Notes: generated by a model not told the origin, from the sequence alone. A DNA stretch of 64,000 nt from Bryopsis sp. KO-2023 (GCA_030272585.1 BSYQ01000004.1:2914001-2978000), one strand, 5' to 3'; positions 22,252 through 36,680 are shown, counted from the stretch's first letter. Program-made: numbers and translations.

Positions 22252-25200
22252 ACATTTTTTTTCCTCCGAATCAAATTTTCCTAATGCACTATTTTTTTTC
22301 TTAACGTGTGCCACAGTCTTTTCGGTCGACAAAAGCCCTTCCTTTTTTAGAAAAAAAAATCACCAAAAAAAAAGGGGGGGGTGCATAAAGAGGGGAAAAC
22401 AAGGGAACAAACAAAAAGAAAAAGATGGTTGGTTTTATTCTTTGATCAAAAAAGAAAAAAAACGTCTGCCACCTTTCGTTTTCCTTTTTTTTCTTATTTT
22501 ATTCCCCTTTTTTTTTTTTTTAAATTCGATTCCCCTCATCCCCTGCCTTTTCTTTCCCACGACCGAGAAGCAAGCGATGCTTATATGTAAGTGTCGCTTT
22601 TTTTTTTAACGCAAAAACCTCCAGTAAGAAACTATCGAGGTTTTTAGATATTCCATAAACTCAAACACAGCACCACTAAACCATCCCCCCCCTTTTCTTG
22701 TCAGTCCCATTGCCCATTGCCCATGTTCTTTTTTTTTTTTTTTAGTATTTTTTTTCCCCAACTTTCTTTGTTCATGCCGTCACCCTCAATTTTGCTTCTT
22801 ATTTTTTGCTTGGCTGCATAATAGCTCACACCCAAGCGACAATATGGAAAGAAAAAAAAAATATCCACGCATACTCTCAACTTGATTAAACAGATTTAAA
22901 AAAAAAAACCACCCTAACCCCAATCCCCTCACATAAAACAGCCCCTCCACCCCAATTTGCAGCTTCCTCTCCCCAGCTTCCCTCCAGCTTCCGAAACACT
23001 CGGTCAACACCATTTTATTCCAGACAGCCCCTGTACCCTCCTCTCGAAACTGAATGTTTCTTTTTTCCTTTCCCCCCCTCCCTTCCAATTGACCAGCACC
23101 CCCCCTCCTTCCCTTATTAATCTAAATTTGAGAACAGCAGCCAATGGTATTCCCCCCCCCTTTCCAGTCACAGCAAAAAGAAAAAGTCCAGAAAGAGACT
23201 GTACTCACTACTAAACATATATCGTCAGCCCCACAAATCAATGCCAGTTGCACCAGAATATAGGAAAAATAAAAATATAGAACGCTTACGTTGAAATATG
23301 GCAAAAGCATATAGTATTACCCCTGGTACCTTGGTTCTTGTTTTCCCTCCCTCCCTCCACCTCCCAAAACACAAAAGATTAATAAGAAACGGAGGAACCC
23401 CCCCTCCCCTCCCCCCTCCTTTCTCAAACAAACCCCAAACTTAGCCCCAAAGAGTGAGGTGTCCCTCAAACTGGATCCAAACTATAAAAAAGATACCAGG
23501 GATGCATAAAAAGAGGAGGAAGAAACAAAGTATTGAAAACACAGAAAGGCGTGTATTGTGTTCGTGGGCATGTGTGCGAGAGTGTGTGTGCAAATCGAAA
23601 AATATATATAAATGTGAAAAAAAAAGAAACAAGCAGCCAAACAGAAAAATATAATCGATTGTGTTTCCCCTTCACCAATTTCACAGCCCCTAATGACAAA
23701 AAACAAAAAGAGAAAAGAAAAGCCATGCATGTGTCGTGCATTTGTTTGTGTATGTGTGTGTGCCTGCTGAGTTTGGTTCAGCAATTTCAATCTTTCAAAA
23801 AAAAAAAAAAAGTAAAAATAAAAATAAATTTAAAAAGCACCCCGTAACATACCAACAGGGATGAGAGAGCTATGCTAGAAATTTAAATTTTAAAAAATGA
23901 TTTAATAGTTTCCTGAACCCAGAATCTTTTTTAGCTATAATTCTTTTTTTTTCTTTCTTTTTTTGTTTTGGAGGGGGGTGGTCTTGCCCTATTTTTTCTT
24001 TTTTTTTTTGCCCTTGCCCCTTTTCTCTTTGGCTAGACCGAATTCCCCCCCCCCCTTTGGAAAAAAACAAAAAAAACACTATTTTTGACGACAATTTGGA
24101 GAGCGAAACAAAAATGCACATCATTAAACTATAAAACCACCATTAACACTTGAGTCACCAGCTACAAAGATCTCTCTCTCTCTCTCCCTCCCTCCCTCCC
24201 TTGTTTTTTCCCCTTCCATACCAAAGATATGTCCAAAAATAAAGAAAAACAATGCTTGTCGATGCCAGTGTATCGCTAATGAAAAGATGAAAACAAAAAC
24301 ACAGGCGGGCAGCCCTGTTTTCTATTTTAGTCATCTTTTCCAACCCCCTTCCTGTCTCTCTCTCTATCTCCCCATTGAATAATACAAAAAGCAAAAAGGG
24401 GAACAAAAAAAAAATAAGTTGGCACCGTTATCTTTGACCAGTCATGTTGGCACATAATAAAAAATAAAAAAAGCCAACTCAGCAGACCAGAAAAAAAAAG
24501 ACACGAAATATCAAAAACTTTCTTGTAGAAAATATCAAAAATTGTGCCGAAGAAAATGCAAACAAAAAATATCAAAATCAACACCCTACATGCAAAATGC
24601 TGCCCCGCCCCCTGTCAAATTAAGAAAAAACAAAAAATCAAAATCAACCCACCATTCCTTCCAGCCGCCGTCACCCCCTCCCCCCCCCCAAAAAAAAAAA
24701 AACAGAACTATTTTTTTTTTGGATAAAACATTCTGCCAAGAGACAACAATAGAAGAAAAGAGAAAAAAAAATGAGACAGGAAAATGATTCTTTCTTTTTT
24801 GGCTTTGCCTCTTTTAACCACCCCCATTTTTCCTTTCTTCCCCAAACAATATCTTGAAATTTTGTATTTCCTTTTTTTTTTTTTAAAGAGTCCATGTTTT
24901 TTTTTTCCACCCCCTACTACTATCTTTTCTTCTTCAGGTGTTTTATAAGAAAAAGGGGGTGTGGCAAAAATCGGAGGCGTGGAGAGCCCAGTCCTTCCCC
25001 CTTCGTTCGAAAAAATTAAATGAACAGAAATCTGCTATATAATTTTCCCAAGGGCAACAAAAATAATATATCTGTACAATACGCTCTTTTTTTTTTCCTC
25101 TTCTTGAAAAATTCCACCTTTTTTTTTTTAAATACCAAAGCTCATGTCCTCAATCTCTTTCCTTCTCTCCTTCCCTCAATTCTTTTTTTTCCCAACAATC

Positions 25201-28200
25201 CTTGCAACACACTATTCTTTTCCAAGCTACTTTCTTTTTCCTTCCCCCCACCCCCCTTGTACAACCCCAATGCCAAAATTTAAAGAGATTCTCCTGTCTT
25301 TTCCCATACATTTTGCCCTTTTTTTCCCCCCAATTTAATTCAGCATTTTGAAAGCCTGACTTTCACTATACCTCTCTCTCTCTCCCCATACTTTCAGAAA
25401 AAAATCTGAGAGAAAGATCTCTGGTGCAATAAGAATTTTATGGTGGCAAGACAAGAAAAAAAGAGTGAGAAATAAAAGGGTGAGATAGATCGAGCAGTAA
25501 AATAGAAATTGGGGGGGGGACAAAAAAAAAGAGGCAAGAGCACTTTTTCTTTTTTTCAATTCTCATCGCTTCTGGTTCCTTTTTTTCACTCGTCTTTCAC
25601 AGAAAATAAAAAAAAACCCGTCCTTAAAAGAGAGAGAATTACACTTTCTTTTTTTTGCCGTCCCCATGAAAAGAGAGAGAATTACACTTTTTTCTTCAAA
25701 CCATCCCAAGGATCTCTTGAAAAAAAGGAAAACAGTTTTTTCCACCAAGCTTACACAAAGGTCAAACATTCGACAAAATTGTTTTTTTTTTGTTTTTTTT
25801 TCTTTCTTTTTTCGTCTCACCCCCATCAAAAGATCGAAAAAACAAAAAAAACAAAACAACGTACACCCAAAGCTTGGCATACCTTTTCTTAAAAATCGAA
25901 ACACCTTTGTTCAAAGATCGAAAAAACAAAACCCCATCTCTCTTTCATCTTTTCGGAAAATTTTTTCCAGACCCCTCCCTAATGGTTGAGATTGAAAACA
26001 TCGTTTTCCCCCACTTTTCCCAGTTTCTTCTTTTTCCCCCCCTTGCTGCTAATCACGTCTTCACACCTCACCCTTTTTTCTTTTTTGCTGAACACCACAA
26101 AAAAGGAAACCAAAAAGTGTGATGGTCACACTTTTATCACTCTCCCTCTCGACGAATATTTTCCTCTTTTTTTTCCCTCCCCCCCTGATACTCCCCTTTC
26201 AAAAACTTTTCTTTCTTTCTTTGTCAAATACCCACTGTACAATAAGAGATTAAAAACAAAGGAGAAACGGAAAGGGGAATAAAAAAAAAGAAAAGAGCAA
26301 AAAAAAAAGACAAAAAATATAGAAAACAAAACAAAAGGCGATCAGAATTTTACTTCCAAAAAGAAAAAAAAAAATAAACAAAAATAAAGGATAATTAAAG
26401 AGCATACGAATATGATGGCGCAAGGGCTCATTTTTCGCAAGAAAAAAAAAACAGAAAAAAAAACCAAAAACCCAATAGTCCACACTTTCTTCTTTTTTTT
26501 CTCCTTTTTCTTTCCGTTCCTGGACCCCTTTGTTTTTTAATAATTGCCAACCCCCATAAATTCCCCCCAGAAAAAAACCACACACAACTCACAAACGCCC
26601 ATATTTCAACGCTCAAAATCTCTCTCTTCATTTATGTCTATATTTAAAATACACAGAAGCACTGGAAGAGATGCACATGTAAACACACACTACATACATA
26701 TATAAATATATATGTGTGCGACTTTTTCCCCATACATTCCTCTTTTAAAAAAACCCAGTTTTTGCTTTCCTTACACATCTCTCTCCCGTTTCTTTTCCTT
26801 CCAACCCCGAATCTCTTCCAACATTTGTGATGCTCCTCTTCTTTTGATTCTTTTCGGTTCTCACACTTTTTCTCACACTTTTTTCCTCCCCGATTTCTTT
26901 TTTTTTTTTTTTTTTTTTTTTTGCCTCTCTCAAATCATCTTTTTTTAATTCATATCCTAATCATCTTCAAATCATCTTGCCCAAACCCCGAGTCAATGCT
27001 TTTTTTTTTTCCGCACCCGTTTCTCTTTCCAGCCTTTGATCAGAAACAAAGCGGCAATTTTCTTTTTCCTTTTTTCCTTTTTTTTTTTTTTCTTTTTTGC
27101 ATTCCTCTTTTCCTTGCCATGTCCATCGACAGCAATTATTCGCTAGAACCCTCAAAAAATAAACGCTAGCAGAATTGTTACAGATAGGTAAAAAGGAGAA
27201 ACCAAAAAAAAAAAAAAAGAAAACAAGAACAAGAACACAAATAAAATAAAACACAACGTAAAAATTTGAATGTTTCATTAATTTTCCCATTTTTTGATAA
27301 AATCTTCCAAACCGACATCTTTGCCCCCCTTTTTTTCCCCCACACATAAACACACACACACAAAAGCACAATGCATTCTCTTCTCTTTCTTTCTTTTCTT
27401 TTGCCCAAATTTTTTAGCCCCGAAACTTTTTTTTTTTCTTTTTTTTTCCTCAACACCTAACATCAGCGATTCTATTCATGGAAACTTTTACACACATTCG
27501 CTATATCATATTAATTAGAATCGCAACAGCAGGCGATACTCAAACCAAAAAAAAAAAAAAGAAAAAAAACCAACAACAGAGAGAACAAAAACCCTGAGTC
27601 TTTCTTCCTCCCCCACGAATTTTGTGTTTTGCTTTTTTTTTTGCTTCAGATCTCTTTTTTTTTTCTTCTTTTGTTAATCCATCCACACAACCCTTCCCTC
27701 TAGATTCCACCGTTGCTCTTTTTTTCTTTTTGACCTCCCCTCACCCCCCTTTTTCGCCCCTGCCCCAAAAAAAACCAAACAAACCACCCCCACACACCCC
27801 ACCTGCCACCTCTCCACCACCACCAACAAATATTTTCAAACATATTCGCTTCAACATGTTTGACACATCGAAACACACATAACACCTTTTGTTTCAACTT
27901 TTTTTTCTTTTTTTTTTTCACTCTTTCTTTCTTTTTTCTCCCTTCTTTCCTTTTTTTGTCTCTCCCCTCCTTTTGTTTTCCAGTGTTTAATAAAACCCCA
28001 ACATTTTTAACTGTATTTCCTCGAACTTTTTTTTTTCCTTCGTTGTTTCAACACCCACCCCCCTCTTCCCCGATTTTTTTTTTTTTTTTCAAAAGCCCCA
28101 CAGTATTAACTCTCTTTTTTTCCCGACACTTTTTTTTTTCTTTTTTTCCCCCTTTTTTTTGTTTTCCTCGTCTCCCCTCTTTGCATGCGAAAAAACCAAA

Positions 28201-31200
28201 CTCACCCCGAGAACATATCTTGAAGCAACTTGAAAATTTCATCATTGATATGTATATATAAATAAACTGATATGCATCTTTTTTCCAATGTTATAGAAAA
28301 AAAACCAAAAACCCGACGCAAACTCGCACAAAAACACACACAAACACAAGACAGCAATCCAAAAGGGTACCAAAAAAAAAGAAAAAGAAAGCAATTTCAT
28401 ATTCAAAGTTATACAATTTTTCCCTTCACTTCACACTTATCAATTTGATTTTTTTTTCTTTTATCCTCTCCTAAGCTGGGCTCTCTTTTTTTTTCGGCTC
28501 CCTTTTTTTTTAGGGGTATTGCTCTGTTTTCACCTTTCCCACAAATTCAGTTCAGAAACCCTTTCTTCTCCAACTCTTGACAAAAAGAGTTGTCAGTCAG
28601 ACATATGTTGATATATGTGCTATTCAAGCATCCCTTCCTTTTTACACCTTTTAAAATGATCCCATTGAAAAAACCCTTCGAAATGCTCTATTAACATTTC
28701 TGCAAGAATATAGCGGTAATTCAAAGATAATACAGCCAGAAAAGGGAAGAAAAAAACTGGGAAAACATAGGGGAAAAAACAAAAACAAGAAAACAAGCCC
28801 GATATATAAATATATGTATATATATTCAACACACAAGCCTCATTCTCTCATTTTTATTTTTAAATTCCCTTTCTCTCCTTTTTTTTTTCTCTTTCTCAAG
28901 AATACCCGTTCCCCATCCTTTCGATCTGGCGAAAAAGAAAAAGGAGAAATTATAAAAAAAAAATCATTGCTTTGATGAGTTTCTATGAATCCTTTCGAAC
29001 TCCAACCCATGTTTCTCACACTTAATAGTTTTTTTCCCCCCTCTCTCTCCTCCAACTTTTCTCACTCTATTAAGAATCATAGGGGATATTTATATACACA
29101 TCCACATCCGGATATCTCTGAAATCATCTTTTCTTTTTTTTGTTCTTTTCTTTTTTCGCCCTTTGAATTTGCTTTCTTGTTCTGCCTTGAGAAACAACCC
29201 ACATCAAAAGCAATGAATTATCCTCTCTTTTTTTTTTTTCCTTTCTTTTAAATAGTCTCCTTTCATCGAAAAAAAAAACAAAAAAAACAAAAACAAAAAA
29301 ACACCCTTTGTAATCGGCAAAATCTGCCTTAGGCATATCACGTTGTTGATTACACACACTTTTTGTTTCTTGCTGTTTTTTTTTTTTTTTCTTTTTTCTT
29401 CCAAAAAAAGGGTTTTTTTCACTTCCGTTTCCCCCCCCCACACACCTTTTCGAAAATTTGCTATCCTCGACACACCACTATTATATACTTTCTTCTGCTT
29501 CCTTCCACCTCCATACATCCAACAATTCATTTTTTTCTTTTTTTTTCCACCCCACCCCACCCTGCCCCCACCCCCACCCCGAGTTCAAAAATCCATCCTT
29601 CCACCCCCACAATTTTTTTTTTGTCTCTCTCCTTCTCCCCCAAATTCATATATATATATATATATTTCCCCCCTTTATTTATTCTTCTCCCCCTCGCTTC
29701 AGATTCTCAGGGTCCCCCTGTTGATTTTTTTTTCTTTTTACTTTTTTGTTGAACAGAGAGTGGGGGAGGGGGGGGGGGGAGGGGGGGGGGAAATTTCTCT
29801 TTGGAGAAATTTCTCTCAGTGCGCCTCGGGCACAGTTGTCATCGGAGAAGAAAAAATTGTTTCTGTGGCAGCCTCAGGAGACTGTTCCAAAAAAAAACAA
29901 AAAAAAACACACACACACACACACACAAAAAAGAAATGCATGTCAGTCGCGCTTCATCATGATTTTGTCTTCTCAAAAAAAAAATGAGACCAAAATCTGC
30001 AGAAAAACCAGCTTTCATCCTTTGCTTCTCACACTGTTCCACAGGAAAAAGAGTGAGAAGGGATGAGAAATAAAAGATGAAAGATTTTCCGTGAAAACTC
30101 AACAATGCATATGCGTCACTGCTACTTCTGGGAAAAAACATCATATGCAGGCATGTAACAATTCACTTTTTTCCTTAATCATGCTTACATAATCCTCTAA
30201 AATGCATTGGGAACACCAGACATCCCCACATCAACACAGTTTCTTTAGGTTTTTTTTTCCTCTCTTTTAATCCACCAGTCAGCCTCATTTTTCGGGCATC
30301 CCCACCAAAACTCTTCAATCTCTTCTCATAGGCAATGCGTTTTATGCACGTCATGTATTGTGTGATATATTGTGTGTTGGGTGTTTCGTTTGTGTTTTCA
30401 TGTGTGTGTGATTCTTCCCCCCCCCCTTTTTTTAAAATGAAACCCACGAAATGAAGCCCGTTACTGTCAACAATTCCTATTAGTATCCAACAAATACTAC
30501 ACAGCCGAAACAAAAACCAACAGCGCACTCTCTCTCTCTCTCATTTTCACTTTTTTCAAAGAATTTTTTGTTTCCCTTCCCCCCCCCCTTTCTCTTTTCT
30601 TTTTCTTCTCACCCCTCCCAACTGAAAAGGAAAAAAAAACAACAGAAAAACAGGGAAAAACCGACTCATTTCCTGTGTTCTCTCTTTCCCTCCCCCACTC
30701 CCTTCTCTCGCACACAAAATATCTCTCTTTTCTTTTTTTTTTCCTTTTCCTTTTTGGAAAAGATAGAAAGCCTAGCCTCTTTAGTTTTTGATACATTGAT
30801 CTATATTACAAGAAATAGTTTTTTCCCCCTTTTCAATTATGCAGATCAACCGAATTCGGACCCAAATATATAGAAAATACAAATATCACCACGGATTGCC
30901 AAAATACTTCTCGGGGAGAAAAAAAAAAAAACAAGAAAAAAAAAACTAATTAAAGAAAAACCAAAAATAACGGACAGAGGGGGAGAAAGAGAGAGAGAGA
31001 GAGAGGGGAAGAGATTAGAGAGAGAGACTAGAAAAAAAAACGAAAAAAAAATCCGATGGCTAAAGAAGATAAAGGGTGCGTGTATGGGAAAAAGAATCAA
31101 ATCGAATCAAATCGATCAAAGATTTAAAATAATAAAAAAAAGACGAAGTACATGGGCTGGACAAAGTGACGGGCTTCAATCATGGGCTCCCTATACCTTG

Positions 31201-31207
31201 CCCCCAA
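22252..31207. other. 9-kb gene-poor, homopolymer-rich region
   Basis: No gene, RNA or transposon could be supported. The sequence is dominated by T-, C-, A- and mixed-pyrimidine runs, simple repeats such as (TC)n near 24172 and (TA)n near 29650, and G/A-rich islets near 29760. Open frames on both strands are Phe/Ser/Pro- or Lys/Glu-rich translations of pyrimidine or purine tracts. One short stretch near 29820-29890 reads CASGTVVIGEEKIVSVAASG after an acceptor-like TTCTCTCAG, but has no partner exons. The region lies between the 3' ends of two convergent genes. Confidence 0.6.
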
Positions 31208-34200
31208 TCATGCACTTGCACTCGCACTCGCCTTTGGAGGATTCAATTCGTCGCTGTCTCTTGCAGCAGCGGAGGGCACCGTTTCGATTTCTTGCGGGTC
31301 CGCCCATTTCGCCGCTTTTTCTTCCATTCTCTTCTTTTCAGAAGCGACTGCATAGCCGTCGGTGTCGTTTTGGACTGGGAGATCCGAATCGAGGGACCCC
31401 TTCCTCGGGGCACCCCCGACGCACTTGCCTCCACACTCCTCCTGTGCAGCCGTCGTCTCCGAAAATCCGCACCTGATGATCGCAGTTCGAAAAAGAAAAA
31501 AAAACACGAACCAGCGAGTCAACACCAGTGCCGGGCAATCGCCCCCAACCACATTTCAAGAGTGTAAGAGTCTTTTTTTGCAAACTTTGTTTGCAAACGT
31601 GCGCTGCTCAAAAACTTTGTTGCAGGCAAATTTTCTGCTCATATATCTCGAACCGCTCGGAAAACACCAGGAAAAGGGGGAAATTTTGACCACAAATATA
31701 TGTATCGAGTCTTCCAGAAAAAACCCTTCCAAAAGAAAACAACTTTGAATAGGCAACTTTTTCTTCAAATTAGTATCTCTTTTTCACCCCCCCGTCCCCC
31801 CCCCCAAAACGCACCTCGATTTGTTGTCCCCAGCAGGTTCGTTGACTTCCGATGCAGAGCTATCCATCATTCCTCCTTTTCCAAGGGTACTCTCAGCACT
31901 ATCGTACTGGACCCAATCTTTGACGTAGTTTGATGGGTTTCTCTCCACCATCCAGTCACCGCTCACGGCGGACGCTGGGGGGCTGGCACGAGGGTTTCGG
32001 AGAAGCATGCTGGAGGAGCAGGAGGGTGCTGGACACCCATCCATTGCATCCAGTTGACTGGAGCAAGCCGACATGGCTTGAGGGGGCGGAGACCTCATGT
32101 GCAGGTAATCCATCTGGACAAGCAAGTCCAGTACAGACAAAAAAAATCAATAATAGAAGGGATTTTTTTTCTAAGGGATGAAGGGAGTTCTCTGAGAAAA
32201 AAAAGATAGAAGGAGAAAATTGAAGGTTCTTGAATCTATTTCAACAAAACCGATCCAAAAACAATCAGTCTCCACGTTTTCTGCTTCATACTGCACTATA
32301 TGTATATATATATAAACTATATACATAAATTTTTAAACAGTGTTCGGAAACAAGGCAACCCTGACCACATCGAAAGAAAATCAATTTCCCCTCTACCCCA
32401 TAAAAAAAGGTAACCTAAAAAAGAAAAAAAAAAGAGGGGTGTGGTTCAGGTCACCGTTGGAACCTCAGTGGAGCTGAAACGCCTGATCACCGGATTCTGA
32501 GGGAAACCTCCATGTTGCAGAGGAACGAAGCCTCGACCTGGGCGATGATCCCACGATGGCTGCCACCTGTGTCAGTCATAACATCACAAGGCAAAATGTT
32601 ACAATTTCCAATAAAACTAGGTTGGGTTGCATTCCAAAAAAAAATCAAGGCAATAGTATTCCCCCTGGGCACGTTCCAGGTTTTCTGTACAAATCAAGGG
32701 GTTTTTTATATATGGATCTATATCTATCTTTTCAATTTTCATTGAACTATTTTTTACCTCTCAAAAATAGACAAGGAAAGTCTGCACACATCTTGACCTG
32801 CACACCTCATATATATATGAAAAAATAAACATATAATTTAACATATGAAAAAATAAACATATATCCTTTTCGACACACACACATACCCGACAGGTGGTGC
32901 CTGAATAGACTGGTACTCTTCCCTGACTTGTTTGGCCTCATCCATCTGCGCCCGTACTTGCTGGGGAAAAAAATTGGCAAAGAAAAGCGTGTTAGTGCTG
33001 GCAAGTCAAGACACCTGGACTGGTTTGTTGTCCCGTTTCCTTTTTCGAAAAAAAACGGAAAGAGCATAATGGATCGATCCTCACCTGCAAGATGTTTCTC
33101 ACTCGCTGGTATTCCTCGAGCAACACCTTAAATCCATTATCTTTTTCTCTAATTGCTGCTCTCAAATCTCGAACCTGCCCACATGGTAAAAAGAAGATCA
33201 AAGACAGCTCCCTTTTTTTTCCCCGCGATTATATGTATATATTTTGTTATAAACAATCAATTTCAGCTTGTTTTCCCCTGCCCCTTCTCCTTTGTTCGTT
33301 TCTTTTTTTGAAAAGGGGGAGGAGGGTTTAATAGGGCAAGATTCATTTTATTTCCCACAAGAAAACTACAAACATTCAAAAATTTTGAAAGGGGGGGATC
33401 CAAAACATTTTTACACAACATACTGTTCTGTCTCTCTCCTCTTCCCGATCCTGGATCTTCCTAGACTGACTTGCTGCAAGCTCCTTTGCGCGTTTCTTGT
33501 TCTTGTGAAGAGCATCCACTTTCCTGAAACACACACATGTGTTTGTTTCGAAAAAAATTCAAAGAAAAAAAAAACAGTAAACACCACAAAAAAAATCCAA
33601 ATATCCTTCCCTAACAGCGGATTGGAGAGGAGGGAAAAATAACGCAGAGAGTAGATGCTGAACAAAAGAAAGCTCATTGAAAACAAAAAAAATGAAGGGA
33701 TGATATCAAAAAGGAATAAAATCAAAAAAATTAAAAATCAAAAAAAATGATTCAACTAGATAACTGAACGTACTCTTCATGCGACTTAGTGAGGGTTTTC
33801 AGTTGTGCTTCGTGGCCTTCTTTGCACTGTTGCAACTCGCGCTCCAGTTCGCCAACTCTGTCTTGAGCATCCGTAGTTGTGCGCTCCAACAACTGCTCCA
33901 GTAACTGCAAAAAACAATCCACGCACACACACACCATCTTAAAAGAAAAAAAAACATGCTATGGAGCGATTCTTTGGCAGGAAATCCATCAAGAGTGTGA
34001 CGATTCGAACCCAGTCACACGAAACACCGAAAACAAAAACGAAGGTTTCACCAACAAGCAAGCATCTTCCTGGATCCAGAATATTTCTAACTGCATTGCA
34101 CTACGAAAACGCCTTAACCTGCAGAGTAGATTTCAGAATCCATACACTGAACTGGAAAGAAAATACAGTTTCTTGCTTCAGTTTAGTCAACTTGGGATAG

Positions 34201-35779
34201 ATTAGGTCCCAAAAAAAAGATATTTTCTGTCTACTTTTTTGCAGAACTCACGTCTTTTTCCTTATTCAGGCCTTTGACCCTGGATTCCAGGTGGTTTTGA
34301 GCAGCCCCCTTCTGTAGGGCATCCATTTCGTAACGACTTTTGCTTTCGATCGCTTCATTCAAGCGACATTTGAGATCTTCGACCTGAAATATGAAACAGA
34401 GCAAATATTATTACAGTTTTTTTATTTAACTTAAATCGAGGACTCACAAATTGATCCACATTGCTGTTACCCCCCCAAAATAAACTCAGCAGACATTCAA
34501 ATTCTTTTTTTATGGATTTTTCCCGTCTTTTCCTAGAAAGTGAAAAACTTTTCTTTCTTCCCTTTTAACCATAAGGGGCATACCTCACGCCGATTCCAAT
34601 CGCATTGCCGAGCGTGTTTCTTCTCGGCTTCTAAGGCCCTTTCTGTAGCAACTTTCAGCTGCAAAAAACAAAACAACAATATCAGTCCTATTTTTTTTTG
34701 TGCAAACAGGATGGGTAATATCCAAAAAAAAACAAAAAAACAGTGTCCAAAGAGATGGCTGGACAAAAAGAACACACAAAAAAACGGAATGGTGTACCAA
34801 CACTTTTGTGAAAAAAGTCTGTTGGGATGATACCTGTTGGTTGACTTGTCTAGAACTGGCGAGGTAGCCCATTTCCATGGTGCGGATATCATCTGTTGGT
34901 ACACAGCACACTTCTCTAATTTCGAGGCCGAGGGTCTGTCATGGGCACAGCACAGAAATAGCTAAATCCTCCAGCTTGCCAGCAATTTTTTTCCTGCACA
35001 TCTCAGCAAAAGACCCCAGCTGCCAATCATGCAGCCAACAAACAATCGCCCCATGCAATTTAAATAGAAACAGGAACATCCCAACCAAGAAGAGTAACCG
35101 GTTACTGTTCTTACCATTCCGATTGCTGTGTATGGAAAATCCTGTTGCTTTTATTTTCAAGTCTTTTTCAATTTTTCTTTTTTTTCTTTTTCTTTTTTTT
35201 AAATGTATTATTCGCACACCTTCTGCGGCCACTTGCCGTTCACTAAGCCAAGAGGGGACGGCGACCAACTTTCCCACTGACCGAAGTTGAAGTTAGCACA
35301 GCGGTGCGCAGTACTAGAATCCCCATTCACCGCCTGTAAAGAACGGCCCCCCGCGCTGAAACACAACAAAAAAACACGAAAACTCGATAAGTAACCAAAA
35401 CGCCAAGACGCACTCGCCTGAGCTGCAATACCCTATCCTTTCCGAATCATTGAAACCATGATATTCAGCTCAAACCAGAAGTTTGGAGTGCGCAGAAACC
35501 CCCGGGTCGAATTCTAACGCCAACGACAAGCAAGGAAACAGCCACAAGGGATCTCGCACTCGACCCGCAACGCAACTCTCGGAAACGAGAAAAGATCCCT
35601 GCCCTGACGTCTGCCGCGATTCCAGCAACTCTCGACCGAAAGCTGCCTGAAAACCTCGACAATTCACGCAAAAATACGCACTGGCTAGTGCAACAGATCC
35701 AATGTTCCCTGCATACAGCAGGGTCGTCCGACACTCCTTACCCTAGAGAACGAAACCCAATGTATTTGTCGCGTCTCAT
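31208..35779 (-). CDS. Long coiled-coil protein, unknown
   Basis: Seen: twelve exons, 35742-35779, 35220-35355, 34834-34935, 34584-34658, 34252-34383, 33774-33904, 33424-33523, 33085-33174, 32887-32960, 32455-32566, 31815-32113 and 31208-31472, all join in phase (517 aa). A Trp-containing N-terminal segment (FNFGQWESWSPSPLGL) is followed by about 220 residues of charged helix with heptad-like Leu spacing (LLEQLLERTTTDAQDRVGEL; VRDLRAAIREKDNGFKVLLE). Then comes a Pro/Gly/Ser-rich C-terminal third ending in an Ala/Ser run. Such proteins usually act as scaffolds or tethers, but no family was recognised. The start is ambiguous. The ATG at 35779 has a strong donor (GG|gtaagg), but the upstream ORF ending at 36009 could also splice in phase to exon 35220-35355. 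Confidence 0.7.
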
Positions 35780-36008
35780 AACGACGAAAAGGCACTCCCA
35801 AGGGAAAAATTGCAGCTTCGTCCCTGCCCACACAAAAAAAACGAAAGCGCGAAAGGTCAGGATCTCTCTCCAGCAAAAAAACAAAAGCCTGCACAGCCCG
35901 CGCCCCAACCCCCCGCTTTCTGCCCTACAAATAGGAAAGTCAACCCCCCCTCGACATGCCGGAAACCGACCCCAATTTCAAATTTCTTTTTGTCCCTGCT
36001 CGACGCTT

Positions 36009-36680
36009 TCACTCTCGCAATGGCCGACCTTCGTTCGAGACGTGCGTGTCCATCCCCGACATCGGATGCAGGTCCCAGTTCTTCCCATTTTGTCTAACCG
36101 TCAGTAACTCCCCTGCCCTGGTGTATAGGCACACCGTGGCGCCTTCATGCAGCGTTCTTGAACACGGACCCTCCATTCTCGGCTGAAAGCCCGAATCCGC
36201 GTCACTCCCGAAAGATAGCGTACTTGAGCAGGAACTCCTGTTAGCTGAACGAAACCACTGCTGACTCTTGTCGCCTGGAGACATCTCGCCTTGGGCCATA
36301 TCAAAAGAGCCGGGCGGGTTGGAGCCTAGTTCGATGTCTTCCTCGGCGGTGCCTTGTCCTCTCGGTTTCGTAAGGCCTAGTAACGCTGCTGCTCCTGCGC
36401 CTGCTGCTGATAGCATACCCACGCCAGGAACTGCATTCATACCCAGCGGGTCCCGATGATAGAGCCCCGCAGCAAGAATCAGCAGAAGTTTCCGCTGATC
36501 CTCATTCAGTTCGCTCTCCAGCGGCGACGATCTCTTTTCGACTTGTTGTTGTTGCTTTCCGTTTCCCGACATTGCAAGCACTGTTCCAAGTTCGGGTTTG
36601 CATGTGGGGTTTTCATCTTGTGGGGCGGGGGGGGGGGGGGGGGGTTGATTCGCCACGCGTCTATTTTCGCCGATGTCCAA
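36009..36680 (-). CDS. ORF with Pro run and hydrophobic segment; possible alternative first exon of the coiled-coil gene
   Basis: Seen: a 223-codon frame. The first ATG (36680) leads through a Pro-rich run made by a poly-G tract (36627-36646); a second ATG at about 36572 starts MSGNGKQQQQVEKRSS. It contains the helix ESELNEDQRKLLLILAAGLY, the Gly/Ala-rich hydrophobic stretch VGMLSAAGAGAAALLGL and a Ser-rich region. It ends as VSNEGRPLRE before the stop. A possible donor at the stop (AGA|gtgaaa) would join in phase to the coiled-coil gene's exon at 35220-35355. So it is either a separate single-exon gene or the 5' end of that gene. Not recognised by family. Confidence 0.45.
   Translation of the reverse strand: MDIGENRRVANQPPPPPPAPQDENPTCKPELGTVLAMSGNGKQQQQVEKRSSPLESELNEDQRKLLLILAAGLYHRDPLGMNAVPGVGMLSAAGAGAAALLGLTKPRGQGTAEEDIELGSNPPGSFDMAQGEMSPGDKSQQWFRSANRSSCSSTLSFGSDADSGFQPRMEGPCSRTLHEGATVCLYTRAGELLTVRQNGKNWDLHPMSGMDTHVSNEGRPLRE

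Noticed and set aside
22381..30796. Many 60-214-codon ORFs in the homopolymer-rich block
   Set aside because: They are Phe/Ser/Pro- or Lys/Glu-rich translations of pyrimidine or purine tracts, with no domain, start context or splice structure.
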